Origin: Paguma larvata
Taxonomy: Eukaryota > Chordata > Mammalia > Carnivora > Viverridae
Direction of reading: 5' to 3'
Assembly: GCA_030068075.1 (NCBI GenBank)
Contig: CM057826.1
Location: 33,778,211-33,842,210 of the forward strand
DNA length: 64,000 bases
The translations under genes and the position numbers were made by a program. Every line of letters starts with the position of its first letter. The stretch's first letter is position 1. The notes below the pieces were generated by a model. That model saw only the letters and a program-made list of their open reading frames with translations, was not told the origin of the DNA and did no database searches. Positions 43,850 to 55,530 of this stretch are shown one piece after another.

Positions 43850-46130
43850 AATTTTGTTTATAGGTCAGTTTTAGGTTCACAGAAAAATTGAGGGGAAGGT
43901 ACAAAGATTTCATATATATATCCTATCCACCATACATGTAAAACATCCCTCATTATCAACATCTACCATCAGAGTGGTACATTTTTTACAATTGATGAAC
44001 CTACATTTATACATCATTATCACTCAAAGTCCATAGTTTACTTTAGGGTTCACCCTTGGTGCCATAGAGTCTACGTGTTTGGACAGGTGTACAGTGATGC
44101 GTGTCCATCATTATAGTATTGTACATAGTATATTCACTGCCCTAAAAGTACTCTATGCTCTGCCTATTCATCCCTTGCCTCTTCCTTTCTAATCCCTGGA
44201 ACCATTGATCTTTTATCTTTACAGTTTTGCCTTTTACAGAGTATCATATACTTGAAATCATACAGTATATAGCTAATTGGAATCATACAATATGTAGCTA
44301 ATTCAGATTAGCTTCTTTCTCTTAGTAACTTGCATTTAAGGTTCCTTTGTATCTTTTTTTCATAGCTCGAAATTTCCTTACTTTTTAGCACTGAATAATA
44401 TTCTATTGTCTGGATGTACCACAGTTTATTTATCCATCCACCCGCTGAAGGGCATCTTGGTTGCTTCCAGGTTTTGGCAACTATGAACACAGCTGCTGTA
44501 AACATAAGTATGCAGAGTTTGTGTAGGTATTAGTTCTCAACTGCTTTGGGCAAATACCAAGGAGCATGATTGCTGGACCAAATGGTAAGAGTATGTTTAG
44601 TTTTGTAAGAAATCGCCAAACTGTCTCCCAAAGTGGTTGTTGTACTATTTTGTATCCCTGCTGTAGTAAATGAGAGTTCCTCTTGTTCCACATCCTCACC
44701 AGCATTTGGTATTGTCATTGTCCTGGATTTTGACCACTCTAATAGGTTAAGAGTTAAGAAGTTAAGAGTTTTTTTGTATATTTTACATAATAGTTCTTTA
44801 TCGAATACATCGTTCACAAATATTTTCTCCTAATCTGTGCCTTATCTTTTCATTCTCTTGACATTGGCTTTGACAGAGGTTTTTAATTTTTTTTTAATTT
44901 CTAAAAGAAGTTTTTATGTATTTATTTTGAGAGAGAGAGTGCACATGTGTGCAAACAGGGGAAGGGCATAGAGAGAGGGAGAGAGAGAATCTCAAATCCC
45001 AAGCAGGTTCTGCACTGCCTGTGCAAAGTCCATTACAGGACCTGATCCCATGAACCACGAGGTCATGACCTGAGCTGAAATCAAGAGTCAGAAACTTAAC
45101 CAACAGAGCCACTCAGGTGCCCCACAGGAGTTTTTAGTTTTAATGAAGTCCACCTATCAACAATTTCTATTATGAATCATGCCTTTGGTGCTGCATGTAA
45201 AAAGGCATCACCAAACCCATGGTCATCTAGATTTTCTTCTGTGTTATCTTCTAATTTATAATTTTGTATTTCACATTTAGGTCTATGATCCATTTTGAAT
45301 TAATTTTTATGAAAATTGTTAAGTCCATGTCTAAATTTATTTTTTGCATGTAACTTTCCAGCTCTTCCAATACCATTTCTTGAAAAGACCATTTTTGCGC
45401 CATTGTATTGCCTTTGCTCTTTTATCGAAGATCAGTTTACTATATTTATTGGCGTCTATTTCTATGCTCTTCATTTAGTTCTATTGATGTATTTTCTATT
45501 CATCAATACTGTCCTGTTTTGATTATTGTAGCTTTAGAGTAAGTCAGATAACACCAGTCCTCTCATTTTGTTCTTCTTCAAACTTGTGTTGACTATTTTG
45601 AGTCATCTTCTTCATATAAACATCAAAATCACTTTGCTGATATCCATAAAAAATTGGCTGGGATTTTGATTGGGATTGGATTGAATCTATAGATAAAATT
45701 GGGAAGAACTGACATCTTGATGAGTCTTCCTATCCATGAACATGGAGTATCTCTCCATTTATTTAGTTCTTTGATTTTGTTCATCAGAGTTCTGAACTTG
45801 TTCTCATATAGATCTTGTACAATTTTTGTTAGACTTATAGTTAAATATTTTGTGATGCTAATATAAATGATATTATAATTATATTAATATAAGATATATA
45901 ATTTATAGAACATTATAAATGTTTTAAATTTCTAATTACACTTGTTCATTGTTGATATAAGGAAAGCAATTGACTTTTCTATGTTAACTTTGTGCCCTAC
46001 AAACTTTCTGTTATTGCTTGTTAGTTACAGGGTTTTTATTGTTGTTATTGATTCAGATTTTTCTACATAGATGATCATGCCTTCTATCGACAAAAACATT
46101 TTTTATTTATTCTTCCTAATCCATATACTT
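43850..46130 (-). mobile_element. old L1, 3' UTR and ORF2 C-terminal half, antisense
   Basis: 3' UTR text ('cagttttaggttcacagaaa', 'catcagagtggtacattttt', 'tacatcattatcactcaaag') is followed by antisense ORF2: 'ccacagtttatttatccatc', 'cccaaagtggttgttgtact', 'ggtctatgatccattttgaa', 'ttgattattgtagctttaga'. Translating the minus strand gives GMIIYVEKS near 46079, the block after the reverse-transcriptase catalytic site, with the two catalytic Asp replaced. It is interrupted by a SINE and by frame breaks, so it is dead. Confidence 0.85.
44891..45123 (-). mobile_element. SINEC inserted in old L1
   Basis: Plus strand: T-rich tail, GA run, 'gcaggttctgcactgcctgt', 'ggacctgatcccatgaacca', head ending 'gagccactcaggtgcccc'. 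Flanking repeats ACAGAGGTTTTTAATTTT (44873-44890) and ACAGGAGTTTTTAGTTTT (45124-45141) are similar, indicating insertion into the L1. Confidence 0.9.
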
Positions 46131-46179
46131 TTACTTTCTTTTATATTTTACTGAATTAGCTATGACTCTCCTACACTTT

Positions 46180-47213
46180 AAAAGAATAATTTCACTGGAT
46201 ATAGAATTCTAGCTTAGTTTTGTTTTGTTTTCAATAATTTAAGTATTTCATTTCACTCTCTTGTTGCTTGCATTGTTTCAGTTTGATGTCAGCTACAATT
46301 CTTATCCTTATTTCTCTATGGAAAGAGTCTCACCACCTTGGCTTCTTTTAAGATTTCCACTCATTGTTTTTTTTTTTTACAGTTTGAATAAGATATGTGA
46401 AGGTGTAGATTTTTTGGTTTTTATTCTGTTTAGTGTTCTCTGAGCATCCTTAATCTATAATTTAGTGTTTACCTTATTATTTCAAATGTGTTTTGTTCTA
46501 TTCTCTTTTTTGTCTCTTTATGATATTCCAATTATGCATACATTGTATGTTTTAAAATCTTCTTGGATGTTTTGTTGTCATTGTTCCTCTCTCTACCCCA
46601 ACATTTTCTCTTTGCATTTTAAATAGTTTCCTAAGGTTGCTGTAAACAATCATCATAAACTTAGTAGCTTAAAACAACAACGGAACTATACTTGCTCACA
46701 ATTTGTTCAGGAGTCCAAAAGTCCAAAACTGAGGTGTCAGCAGAGCTGTATTTTCTCTAAAGCTTCTAGAGAAGAGTCTTCCCTTGCCTCTTCTTGCTTC
46801 TGGGGGCCGCTGGCAATCTTTGCTATTCTTTGGCTTTTAAATACATTTTTCTATTCTCTGCCTCCACCTTAATATCTCCCTCTCCCTTGTGTCTTAAAAG
46901 CCTGCCTTATTATTTATTTATTTTTAATTAGGAAAAGATTTAGGGCCCACTGTATATCTAGGATGATTTCATTTTATAATCTCTAATTTAATTACATCTA
47001 CAATGACCCTTTCACCAAATAAGGTTGCATTCAAAGTTCTGAGAGTTAATATTTGGAGTATTTTTGAGAGCTTCATTCTTTAACCCACTACAGAATTTTA
47101 GTTTGGAAGGTTTTTACTTACCCATTTTCAGGCTCACTGATTCTTTCTGAATATACTTTCCCCCCAATTTTTGCTGTAGATAGTATATTATCTTTTAAAG
47201 TAATCAAAAGTAA
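46180..47213 (-). mobile_element. old L1 (L1ME/HAL1-like) fragment, antisense
   Basis: 'cactggatatagaattctag', 'ctacaattcttatccttatt', 'gataagatatgtgaaggtgt' analogues and 'ctctgagcatccttaatcta' are typical antisense text of an old L1 family. An LTR at 46617-47092 interrupts it. It resumes at 47093 with 'ttcaggctcactgattcttt'. Confidence 0.6.
46617..47092 (-). mobile_element. MLT1-like solo LTR, antisense
   Basis: 'aaatagtttcctaaggttgc', 'cttagtagcttaaaacaaca', 'gcttctagagaagagtcttc', 'cttctgggggccgctggcaa', 'caccaaataaggttgcattc' and an end near 'ttaacccactaca' form the inverted MLT1 order. It lies inside old L1 sequence. Confidence 0.8.
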
Positions 47214-47229
47214 GACAAAAACCATATAT

Positions 47230-47434
47230 TTGTTTTAAAGTTTATTTATTTATTTTGAGACAGAGAGAGTGTGAGAGAGTATGAGTTGGGAAGGAGCACA
47301 GAGGGAGAATCCAAGGCAGGGTCTGCACTGACAGTGCAGAGCTAAGTTTGGGCCATGACTCATGAACTGTGAGATCATGACCTGATCCCAAATCAAGAGT
47401 TTGATGCTTAACTGACTGAGCCACTCAGGCGCCT
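47230..47434 (-). mobile_element. SINEC, inverted, next to an L1
   Basis: Plus strand: 'ttaaagtttatttatttatt', GA-rich tail, 'ggcagggtctgcactgacag', a diverged 'gggccatgactcatgaactg' and head 'actgagccactcaggcgcct'. It sits in the left target duplication of the L1 at 47447. Confidence 0.9.
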
Positions 47435-47446
47435 CCAAAACCATAC

Positions 47447-48233
47447 ATTTTTGTTTGTTTGTTTCAAGTTTTTATTTCAACTCTAGTTAGTTAACACATA
47501 GTGTGATATTAGTTTCAGGTGTAGAATTGAGTGATTCATTATTTACAGACAATACCCAGTGCTCATCACAACAAATGCCTCCCTTAAAAGCCATCACCCA
47601 TTTAACCCATTCCCCTGCCCACCTCCCCTTCAGCAACCCTCAGTTTGTTCATTATAGTTAAAAGCCTGTTTTATGGTTTGCTTCTATCTCCTTCTTTTAC
47701 CCCCTATGTACATCTGTTTTGTTTCTTAAATTCCACATATAAGTGAAATCATATGGTGTTTGTCTTTCTCTGACTTATCTCACTTAGCATAATACACACT
47801 AGCTCCATCCATGTCTTTGCAAATGGCAAGATTTTATTCTCTTTTATGGCTGAGTCATAATCCATTGTACGTATATACCACAACTTCTCTCTCCATTCCT
47901 TAGTCAGTGGACATTTGGGCTTTTCTGTAATTTGGCTATTGTTGATAATGTTGATATAAACATTCAGGTGCATAGGTTCCTTTGAATCAGTATATACAGA
48001 ATAGCACAATTGCTGGGTCACAGGGTAGGTCAAGTCTTAACTTTTTGAGGAACCTCTATACTGTTTTCCAGAGTGGCTACACCAGTTTGCATTCCCACCA
48101 ATGGTGTGGATGTGCCTTCCCCTTTTTCTGCATCCTCACCAACACCTGTTGTTTCTTGTGCTGTTAATTTTAGCCTTTCTGACAGGCGTGAGGTGACATT
48201 TCATTGCAGTTTTCATTTGTAGTTCCCTGATGA
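47447..48233 (-). mobile_element. carnivore L1, 5'-truncated, antisense
   Basis: 3' UTR ('ttatttcaactctagttagt', 'acacatagtgtgatattagt', 'caatacccagtgctcatcac'), then antisense ORF2 end ('gaaatcatatggtgtttgtc', 'catccatgtctttgcaaatg', 'ccagagtggctacaccagtt', 'aggcgtgaggtgacatttca'). About 790 bases were inserted. The repeat AAAACCAT and its neighbours recur at 47218, 47436 and 48239, reflecting target duplications. A 94-codon minus frame at 47749-48033 is relic ORF2. Confidence 0.85.
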
Positions 48234-50340
48234 AAGACAAAAACCATTTTTTAAGTTTACTTCAATTTTCACCATTTCTAAGTGCTCTTCATTTCTTTGA
48301 ATATATCCAAATTTTCATCTTCTATTATACTCTTCTGTGTGAAGTACATCCATTAACCATTTTTTATTGAATATGTCTGATGGATGGATGAAATTCTCTC
48401 AGCATTTGTATGCCTAAAAGAGTTTTTATGTTACTATCATTATTGAAAATCATTTTGGGGGAAGTAGTCATTAGTACTTAAACAAGTTTTTTGTTTCCTG
48501 CTCAGTACTGTAAAGTATTGTTTTCTGACTTACATAGTTTCTCAATTAAAACATACTACAATTTTTATATTTGTTCTTCTGTATGTGATGCCACCCTTCC
48601 CTACCATGACTACCTTCAAAATTTTCTTTCTCTTTTTTTTATTTTCAGCTATTTGACCTCAATGTGTCTGGTTGTTGTTTAAAAATTTTAATTTTGTTTG
48701 AAGTTCTTAGAGCTATTTTGATCTGTGGCTTGTTGCCTCTCGTTAATATTGAAAATTTCTGGACAGTATGTTCAGATATTTTTTCCAGTTCTCCCTTCTC
48801 CTCAACTTCAATTACACATATGTTAAATCATTTTATATTGTCTCACAGCTATGAATGGTCTCTTCTTTTGTATTCACTATTTTCTTTGTTTGCACTTTAG
48901 CTTGAATATTTTTTATTGGTTTATCAAGCATATTAATTCTTGGCCAAACTATGTCCAATCTTCTGGGTAGTTTGTCAAAAAGATTCTCTACTTTTGAGAC
49001 CATGTTTTTTTTATTTCTAGCATTTGCATTGGACTCTTTTATACTTATATCATTCTGCTAAAATTCAGGCATGTTGTGCAAATTTCCATTAGATCCTTGA
49101 ACATATTTAATTATAGCTTTGATAAATTCCCTGTCTTATAATTCCAAAATTGCATTATCTCCAGGTTCTGTTCTATTGATTACTTTATCCCTTGATAAAT
49201 TTTTTCTTGCCTTTTTTTTTTTTTTTTTTTTGCATTTCATAACTTTTGATTGAATGCCAGACATTATTTTTAGAAGATTGGTAGAAATGGAGGTGTGGCA
49301 TTTATACTCAATAACTGATACACTCTTTCTTCCAACAAATTTTGAGTCCATCTTCTGAGTTTTTGATCTTTGTTTGGATTTGTTGTTGTTGCCATAGTTA
49401 CTTTCCATTTGCCAGACTTCAAATTCCTCCAGGGGTGGTCAGTCACTTCTCTGTGTGGGGCCTGAGATATTAGAAGGTTTTCTTCATATCCTTATTCCAC
49501 TCTCAGCCTTCAAAAATCCCTGCATAGTAGAATGGGTCTCTTTTACGCATTTGCTCCTCTCACAAAAGAATTATATTGCTTGTTACTCAATGGTTGTCTT
49601 ATGTTGAGGGCAGAGGGTTTGTTGTTTTCCTGGTACCTCAATACTAGATGGGCCCTGTGCACCCAATCTATGGGAGAGAGGTTTTCTCAGTATTCATGCC
49701 TCCCAGTCCATGGTATCCAAATCTTGTCTGTATCTGTGAAGACCTTAGGTGGTAAACAATTTCCTGCCCATCCAGCATTAGCAACCAGTCTCAGTTTTGG
49801 ATCAGTGTAGAATCTTAGGTTGAGGTGACTTTGTTATGTCCCTCCAGGGGCAGTCAGCTTTAACTTGTTCTCCTCTCCAGGAAGTAGTAAATCTTTGCCT
49901 GACCCCTCAGAGCTGGATATTTTTCTGTCCTTCATGAAGAAGCATAAGACTTTTCCTTCTATCCCTTTGTCTTGAGTCTGCAATAGAGGCCCATGGAAAT
50001 GAATTTGTAAGTGAGTATCTGGGGCTTCCAGTTATTCCTAAGTGTCATATTAACCCATAGTCAGTCTTTAAGAAGTTGTTGGAATTTTAGTTGTTTCTTC
50101 TTACCCATGGTCATCATGGTTATGCTCTGTCAAAGGAGAAACAGCTCATTTTTTTGGTATCTCCTAGGAGATGCTTGCCATTCTTTTGGGTTTAATTAAT
50201 CTAACTACTTTCTGATGAGGGTGAGAAAAGTTACGATTTTGTATCTAGCTTGTTTTCATTGTTAAGATGGGAACAAAGTTCTTCTGTGGCTTCCTGCATC
50301 TTAAGTATAGATCTACTATGCGTATTTATAATACAAAATC
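48234..50340 (-). mobile_element. old L1 (L1ME/HAL1-like) fragment, antisense
   Basis: The plus strand continues the fragment seen at 47093-47213: 'tttagcttgaatatttttta', 'gagaccatg', 'ttccattagatccttgaaca', 'tagctttgataaattccctg', 'gattgaatgccagacattat', then a GC-richer end region with 'cagtcacttctctgtgtggg'. A T20 run lies inside. All frames are broken. The 90-92-codon frames at 49136-49810 are not genes. Confidence 0.6.
49212..49231. repeat. poly-T run
   Basis: Twenty consecutive T inside old L1-derived sequence. Confidence 0.85.
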
Positions 50341-50622
50341 ACACCGTATCTTGATGTTCCACTCCCATCTTAATAATAAAAGGATTGAACAGCTTACCTC
50401 TCATCTTCTACCTTCCAACTGACATACTAGTATTGCTTAATATTTTAGTTTTATAGTCAGTTCTCCATTTGTTCACCCCACAAGTTAGGAAATTTTTTAG
50501 AAATATTTTTATGTACACCAATTTATTTCAACTATACTTATATATTTACCTTTGTGTTCACTCTTCATTCTGAGTCTCTGACTGTTCTGGCTTTGTTTTC
50601 CTTTACTTTCACAATTTACTTA

Positions 50623-50862
50623 AAAATTTTTTGTTAATGTTTTTATTTTTTATTTTTAAAGATTTTAAAAATATATTTATTTTTGAGAGAGAGAGAGAGA
50701 GAGAGAGACAGAGAATGAGCGGGAGAGGGTCAGAGAGAGGAGACACAGAATCTGAAGTAGGCTCCAGGCTCTGACCTGTCAGCATGGAGCCTGACATGGG
50801 CTCAAACGCACAAACCTTGAGATTGTGACCTGAGCCGAAGTCAGACCTGACTGAGGTGCCCC
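50623..50862 (-). mobile_element. SINEC, inverted, damaged head
   Basis: Plus strand: T-rich tail, GA run (50688-50708), 'ggctccaggctctgacctgt', 'gggctcaaacgcacaaacct', then 'gaagtcagacctgactgagg' and 'tgccccc'. About 20-25 bases of the head are missing between 'gtcagacc' and 'tgactgagg'. Flanks CAATTTACTT and GAATTTACTT are close repeats. Confidence 0.9.
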
Positions 50863-50879
50863 CAGAATTTACTTTACAT

Positions 50880-51541
50880 AGAACATTTTTTTGTTGTTTG
50901 TCCATAAATATCTTTATTTAACTCTCATTTTTTGAAAGATAAATTAGTTAAAAATAAAATTCTAGGTTGACATGTATTTTCTTGCCAGACATTGAAAACC
51001 ATATTTCACTGCTGCTGCTGCAGTTGAGAAGAAAACTTCCATTTGTTGGTATTTAATCCGTTCATTCTGCCTGGCTGCTTTAAGGTTTTTCTGTTTTTAG
51101 GGTTTTTTCCTTTTTCTTTTTCAGTTTTATGGTAATATGTCTAGGTATACATTCCTTTTTATTTGTATTTCTTTTATATATTGTTCTTCTTGTATCTGGG
51201 CTTCAGGATCCCCAGAGACATATGTTAGACCTTCTCACTTGATCCTCCTTATCACGTTAAGTGAGCGCTTCTCTTTTTTTAAAAAAATAAGGGTTTCCTA
51301 ACTTTGTTCCATTCTAGCTAAGTTCGTAATATATATTTTTTCTGTTTATAAATTCTTCAACTATGCCTAAGCTACTCTTGAACCAAATCAATATTTCTTT
51401 TAACTGTACTTTTTTATTTCTTGAAATTATTTTATTATGACTTTTAATTTTTACTTGGCTCCTCAGTTTTCTGAAACAGGTAGTGCTTCTTATATCCACA
51501 TTCTGTAGCTTTCATTTTCAGCACCCACATAACTTGGGTGT
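50880..51541 (-). mobile_element. old L1 (L1ME-like), antisense
   Basis: 'aaaataaaattctaggttga', 'ttactgtatt'-type remnants, 'tatggtaatatgtctaggta' and 'ttatataaattcttcaac'-like text place it with the same old L1 group as the upstream blocks. Limits are approximate. Confidence 0.5.
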
Positions 51542-51891
51542 TGTATTAGTTTTTCCAGGCTGTCCTAACAAGATGCTGTAGTGCAGGTGACTCAATGACA
51601 GAAATTCAGAATCTAGAAGGCTGAGATCAGAGTGCCAACGTGGTCCAGTTCTGTTAAGAACTCTTTTCCTGGCTTGCAGCTGGGCCAGGGTTTCACTATG
51701 TCCTCAAACGGCAGAGGGAGAAGGGTCTCTTCCTCCTTGTATAAAGGAACTAATCTCATCATAAGGCCCCCACCCTCATGACTTTATTTAAAACCTAATT
51801 ACCTTCCAAAGGCCCCATCTCAAAACGCCATCCCATTGGGGTTAGGACTTCACCATATGAAAACTAAGAGAACAAAATTCAGACCATAGCA
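51542..51891 (-). mobile_element. MLT1-like solo LTR, antisense
   Basis: Starts TGTATTAGTTTTTCCAGGCT, with 'aaattcagaatctagaaggc', 'ttcactatgtcctcaaacgg', 'ctaatctcatcataaggccc', 'ccctcatgactttatttaaa' and 'ggggttaggacttcaccata', ending 'agaccatagca'. Flanking 5-mers GGTGT and GGTAT match at four of five positions. It is the clearest LTR here by both ends. Confidence 0.85.
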
Positions 51892-53049
51892 GGTATCTAA
51901 ATAACTTGCATTTTATGACTCTTCTGTCTTATTCATAGTATCTTGTCTGGGGGAAATTTTACCAGAGAATTATGCTGATAGGTAGAAACATTCCTTACTC
52001 TTCAGCCTTCAGGGCAAGATCAGCTTTCTCCACTTCCCATCATTCCTAGCCTTGCTGCCCCAACAGCAGTGTTGCTGTAGTAGGAATCTGCCTTTGGGCA
52101 CCACCAACTCCAGCTGGAGAGTAGGCGTCCTGCTTCCTTGCACTCTAGTCCGGGGTCAGTCCAGTGTCCCAGCCTCTGAAGCCCTGGAGCCCCTCCAGCC
52201 CATTTTAGAGGTATACTTGTTAAAACAAAACTGTAGAGCTACTTAAAATATATATGCTAAATGATCATTTGTGTATATAGTATGTTTATAAAAGTGACCT
52301 GGATGATCTAGACTTCAGGTCATTATGTTAATTTGTACATCATTCACTTTTTTGATATCATGGTAAATTGAAATAGATGAATTAAAAAGAGTAGATTGTT
52401 CTCTTAGAATCTTTACTTTACAAAGCTGCTGTTGGAGGGGGGTATAAAATTAACCATCAATAAACCATCAGGTAATTCTGACCATATAACAAAGGAAATT
52501 AAGTTTCAGGGGGAGAGGTATTTGTATACTGCTTTTCAGGACTACAGTGAAGCTAGGGAATTACATGGATCTGACTTTTTTTTTTTTAACTAAACAACAT
52601 TTTCTCTCACTGAAATATAAGCATATTATGTTTAGTCTGAAATGAGCTTAGAAATTTGTTCATGATTTGGCACACATGACTAAAAGGGAGAGAGTCCAAT
52701 GTTATATAGGAAATACAGACATGGTACAGTGGTTAACTTGTAGCTTACTTTCATCAACTTTTCTCTTCAGTGAGCTAACATTAAACAGGAACTTTTGGTG
52801 TTTCTGTATCATTTTATTTACTTACATAGATACGGATTTGTTTTACCTGTACAGTTTTTAGACCCATAACAAGATCTTAAAAGTAGGGAAAAATGCTTAG
52901 GACATATAGTAATTGGAAAAAAAAAAAAGAAAGAAAAAAACACCAGTATGCATTTCACCTAAATAACATTATTGTTAATATTCTATCACGTTGGCTTTCT
53001 TCCTCCCACCCTCTTCACTCACTCACAGACACACACCACACACACATAT
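51892..53049. other. non-coding stretch, no gene seen
   Basis: 52040-52210 is locally GC-rich with the frame 52052-52246, which has no known domain. A poly-A run of about 12 (52918-52929) and a CA-rich segment (53025-53055) are present. No feature beyond these. Confidence 0.4.
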
Positions 53050-53055
53050 ACACCT
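53025..53055. repeat. imperfect (CA)n
   Basis: About 30 bases of CA/ACAC with interruptions, continuing into 'catatacacc'. Confidence 0.8.
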
Positions 53056-53800
53056 TTGTTTACTAATATGGAACTCTTTGAACGTGAGTAGTGGAGATCA
53101 TGTCATTTTATTCCTAAACAGTTTAATATATACCTTCTAAAAATCAAGGCATCCTATTAAGAAAATGGGCAATTCCTTAATGAAATAAGATATCCAGTCC
53201 ATATTCAAATTTTTTCAATTATCCCCAAATGTCCTGTTGATTTTTATTTTCTACCCGGGATCCAATCTAAGATCATGAATTGCAAAGGATGTCTCCTTAG
53301 CCATTTTAAATTTAGAATAATCCTTCTGCTTTCTTTCTTTATGACCTTGACTCTTCAAAGAGCCCAGGGCAGTTTTCTGATAGTTAATCAACTTTCTTCA
53401 TCTGGCTGATTGTTTTCTTATGTAACATCTTAATTTGGTCCTCTAGTTCCTGTAAACTGTAAACCAGAGAATTGATTAGAATCAGGTTAAATATTTTTGG
53501 TTAAAAAATATTTCAGGTTAAATCATCAGGTTAAATACTTCATGGATAATGCTATCTATTATTTATTGCATTCACCAAGTGGTAAAATACTAAGTAGCCC
53601 CATATTAACAATGCTGTTTGGTCACTTAATTAAGGTAATGATTTCCATTTATCTCCATTCTAGAGGTGCATTTGCTTATAATTTGTAAGTGTTTTGGGTG
53701 GTTATTCTTTGCCACCAAGTATATTGTCCCCCAGTGGTCTTTCCTCTAATGATTACAACAAATTCATGATCCTTGCCTAAATCAGAAACCCACTCCTCAT
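53056..53800 (-). mobile_element. old L1 3' region, antisense
   Basis: 'ccttctaaaaatcaaggcat', 'ttttcaattatccccaaatg', 'gggatccaatctaagatcat', 'gatgtctccttagccatttt', 'ttatgaccttgactcttcaa' and 'taatgattacaacaaattca' follow the old L1M-type 3' region in antisense. It is diverged, with no frame. Confidence 0.65.
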
Positions 53801-54097
53801 TTTGCACAGGACCAAAACTAAACCTCATGTCCTCTTGAGGTTGAAAAATCATTAAGACATATATCTCGGACCCCCAACTCTCCTCTTAGTCTTGTATACT
53901 TTACACACAGATACCACATAGTCTTGTATTCTTAAAACCCTTGCCTTGCGGATCCTTTTCCCAATGTTCTTTCCTTAGTAATAGCTTAGTAATATATGTT
54001 TATTTTAATCCAATATTTCTATGTGTTTGGTGTTAGTAGGTCTGTTTAAATTCATTTTGGTTCCAAGATTATTATTCCAGCAGGTACGCAAGCTCAG

Positions 54098-54180
54098 GAG
54101 ACAAAAAGGAGGAGGAGAAAGAAGTGGAAGAAGTAGGAGAGGGGAGAAAGAAGGGGAAAAAGAGGAAGAAAAGAGAAACA
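54098..54180. repeat. polypurine tract
   Basis: About 83 bases, nearly all A/G, with GGAGGAGGAG, GAAGAA and GGGGA units and few pyrimidines. The mirror-like composition makes it a candidate for triplex formation. No retroelement body is attached. Confidence 0.85.
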
Positions 54181-54929
54181 ATTTAATGGCCTATTAGAAA
54201 GGATTCTTGGGCAATAGCAATTTATTCTTTGTGGTATTTGTATACCACTTGTTGTTTTTGGCCATAAGTAGGATAGTTATCCACAGTTCATTTCCTAGAT
54301 GCAGCAAGAACAGATATGCTATGCTGATGTCAAAAACAGCTGATTGGGTAAGGAGGGTAAGTGGAAAGGAGAATTTGAGAGCAACTCTCAGGCTTTTGCC
54401 TTTGCAAGCTGGCACTAACTCATACTGAACTGATTAGGTCTTTTAATATGTCATGACTGTAGAAAATGAAATTTCTTTTAATTCAATAGAAATCATTTAA
54501 ATAAATGAGTTTCGATTTCTCTACTGTTTTGAACCTCTTCAGTGTTGAAAACATGTTCATTTACTGAAATGAACTTATTTTTGAAAACAGTTGGAATTTG
54601 TGAACTAAGCCTAGTGACTAAGAACTGTGAAATAAACAAAGTAATACCAATTCGGTAACATCAAAAATATTTTCACTTGAAACTACAAAAAGCACTAAAA
54701 TGGATAAGGAGCCAATTATTGTGCCATAATTCACACCTATTTATGAATATCATATGCCAACGGTACATAAAGTTGATTTAGTTAGTTTAATAATCATATA
54801 AACATGAGCATTGTATTTTCACTATAATTTTTGAAAGTTTGAAAAAGTCTTTTTAAGACATTCTTGCCAGTTGAGATAAAATAGATGACTTCTCTCAATA
54901 TCTCACTCTGCTACCCTTCCTTTCTACCA
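54181..54929. other. non-coding stretch, no gene seen
   Basis: Unique-looking AT-rich DNA. Opposing 73-codon frames at 54194-54428 mirror each other and show no domain. Confidence 0.4.
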
Positions 54930-55330
54930 CCTTTATCTTTTTCATTGTGCCACTCCGAGTCAAAAACATTTCGTGCCCTGTAATGGCTATCCTGTTAAGC
55001 CTCAAATCCAGCACTCAATATAATCCTGTCTAATCCCGCCCCATCAATGCAATTGCACACATTTCCCATATTTTCCCTTCCATCAGTCCAACCAGTCTCC
55101 TCACTTCTCTTTCCTGTATATAATAGTTATTAATTCATTAATAATGCATTTATTAAATACCTGTCATATATTAGGTGCTCTGCTAAAATCTGAAAATACA
55201 AAGATGAATAAGACATCTTTCTTACCCTTGGGGAGCTCACACCATAGTGGGGTTACCAGATGATAATAATTTAATGCAAGGGGAGAAATGCATTCTGGTT
55301 ATCAGGCAAGTCTGTGACAGATTGTTCTTC
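54930..55330 (+). repeat. probable L2-like and other old repeat remnants
   Basis: 54930-55130 has the C/T-rich, 'cagtctcctcacttctcttt' style seen in L2. 55150-55330 ('aaatacctgtcatatattag', 'aagatgaataagacatcttt', 'cttggggagctcacaccata') resembles a common old mammalian repeat that I cannot name. Boundaries are uncertain. Confidence 0.45.
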
Positions 55331-55399
55331 CATCCACTCTTTACAGGTTTTATTTTTTCCTTCCGCTCTGAAATAAAATAGAAAATAAAGAGTATAATC

Positions 55400-55530
55400 T
55401 CAATGGCACTCTATGGCATATACAATCCAACCCCCTCATTTTCCAAATGAACAAAACTAAGCTTCAGAGAGGACACACAATTAGCTAACAGGATTAGAAC
55501 CTAGCCTCTTAACCTGTAACCCAGTTCCTC
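55400..55530 (-). repeat. MIR3 fragment, inverted
   Basis: 'caatccaaccccctcatttt', 'ccaaatgaacaaaactaagc', 'agaggacacacaattagcta' and 'ggattagaacctagcctctt' follow the reverse of MIR3. Confidence 0.7.

Noticed and set aside
52040..52210. Possible exon in a GC-rich patch
   Set aside because: The frame 52052-52246 lacks a known domain, and the patch borders L1/LTR debris.
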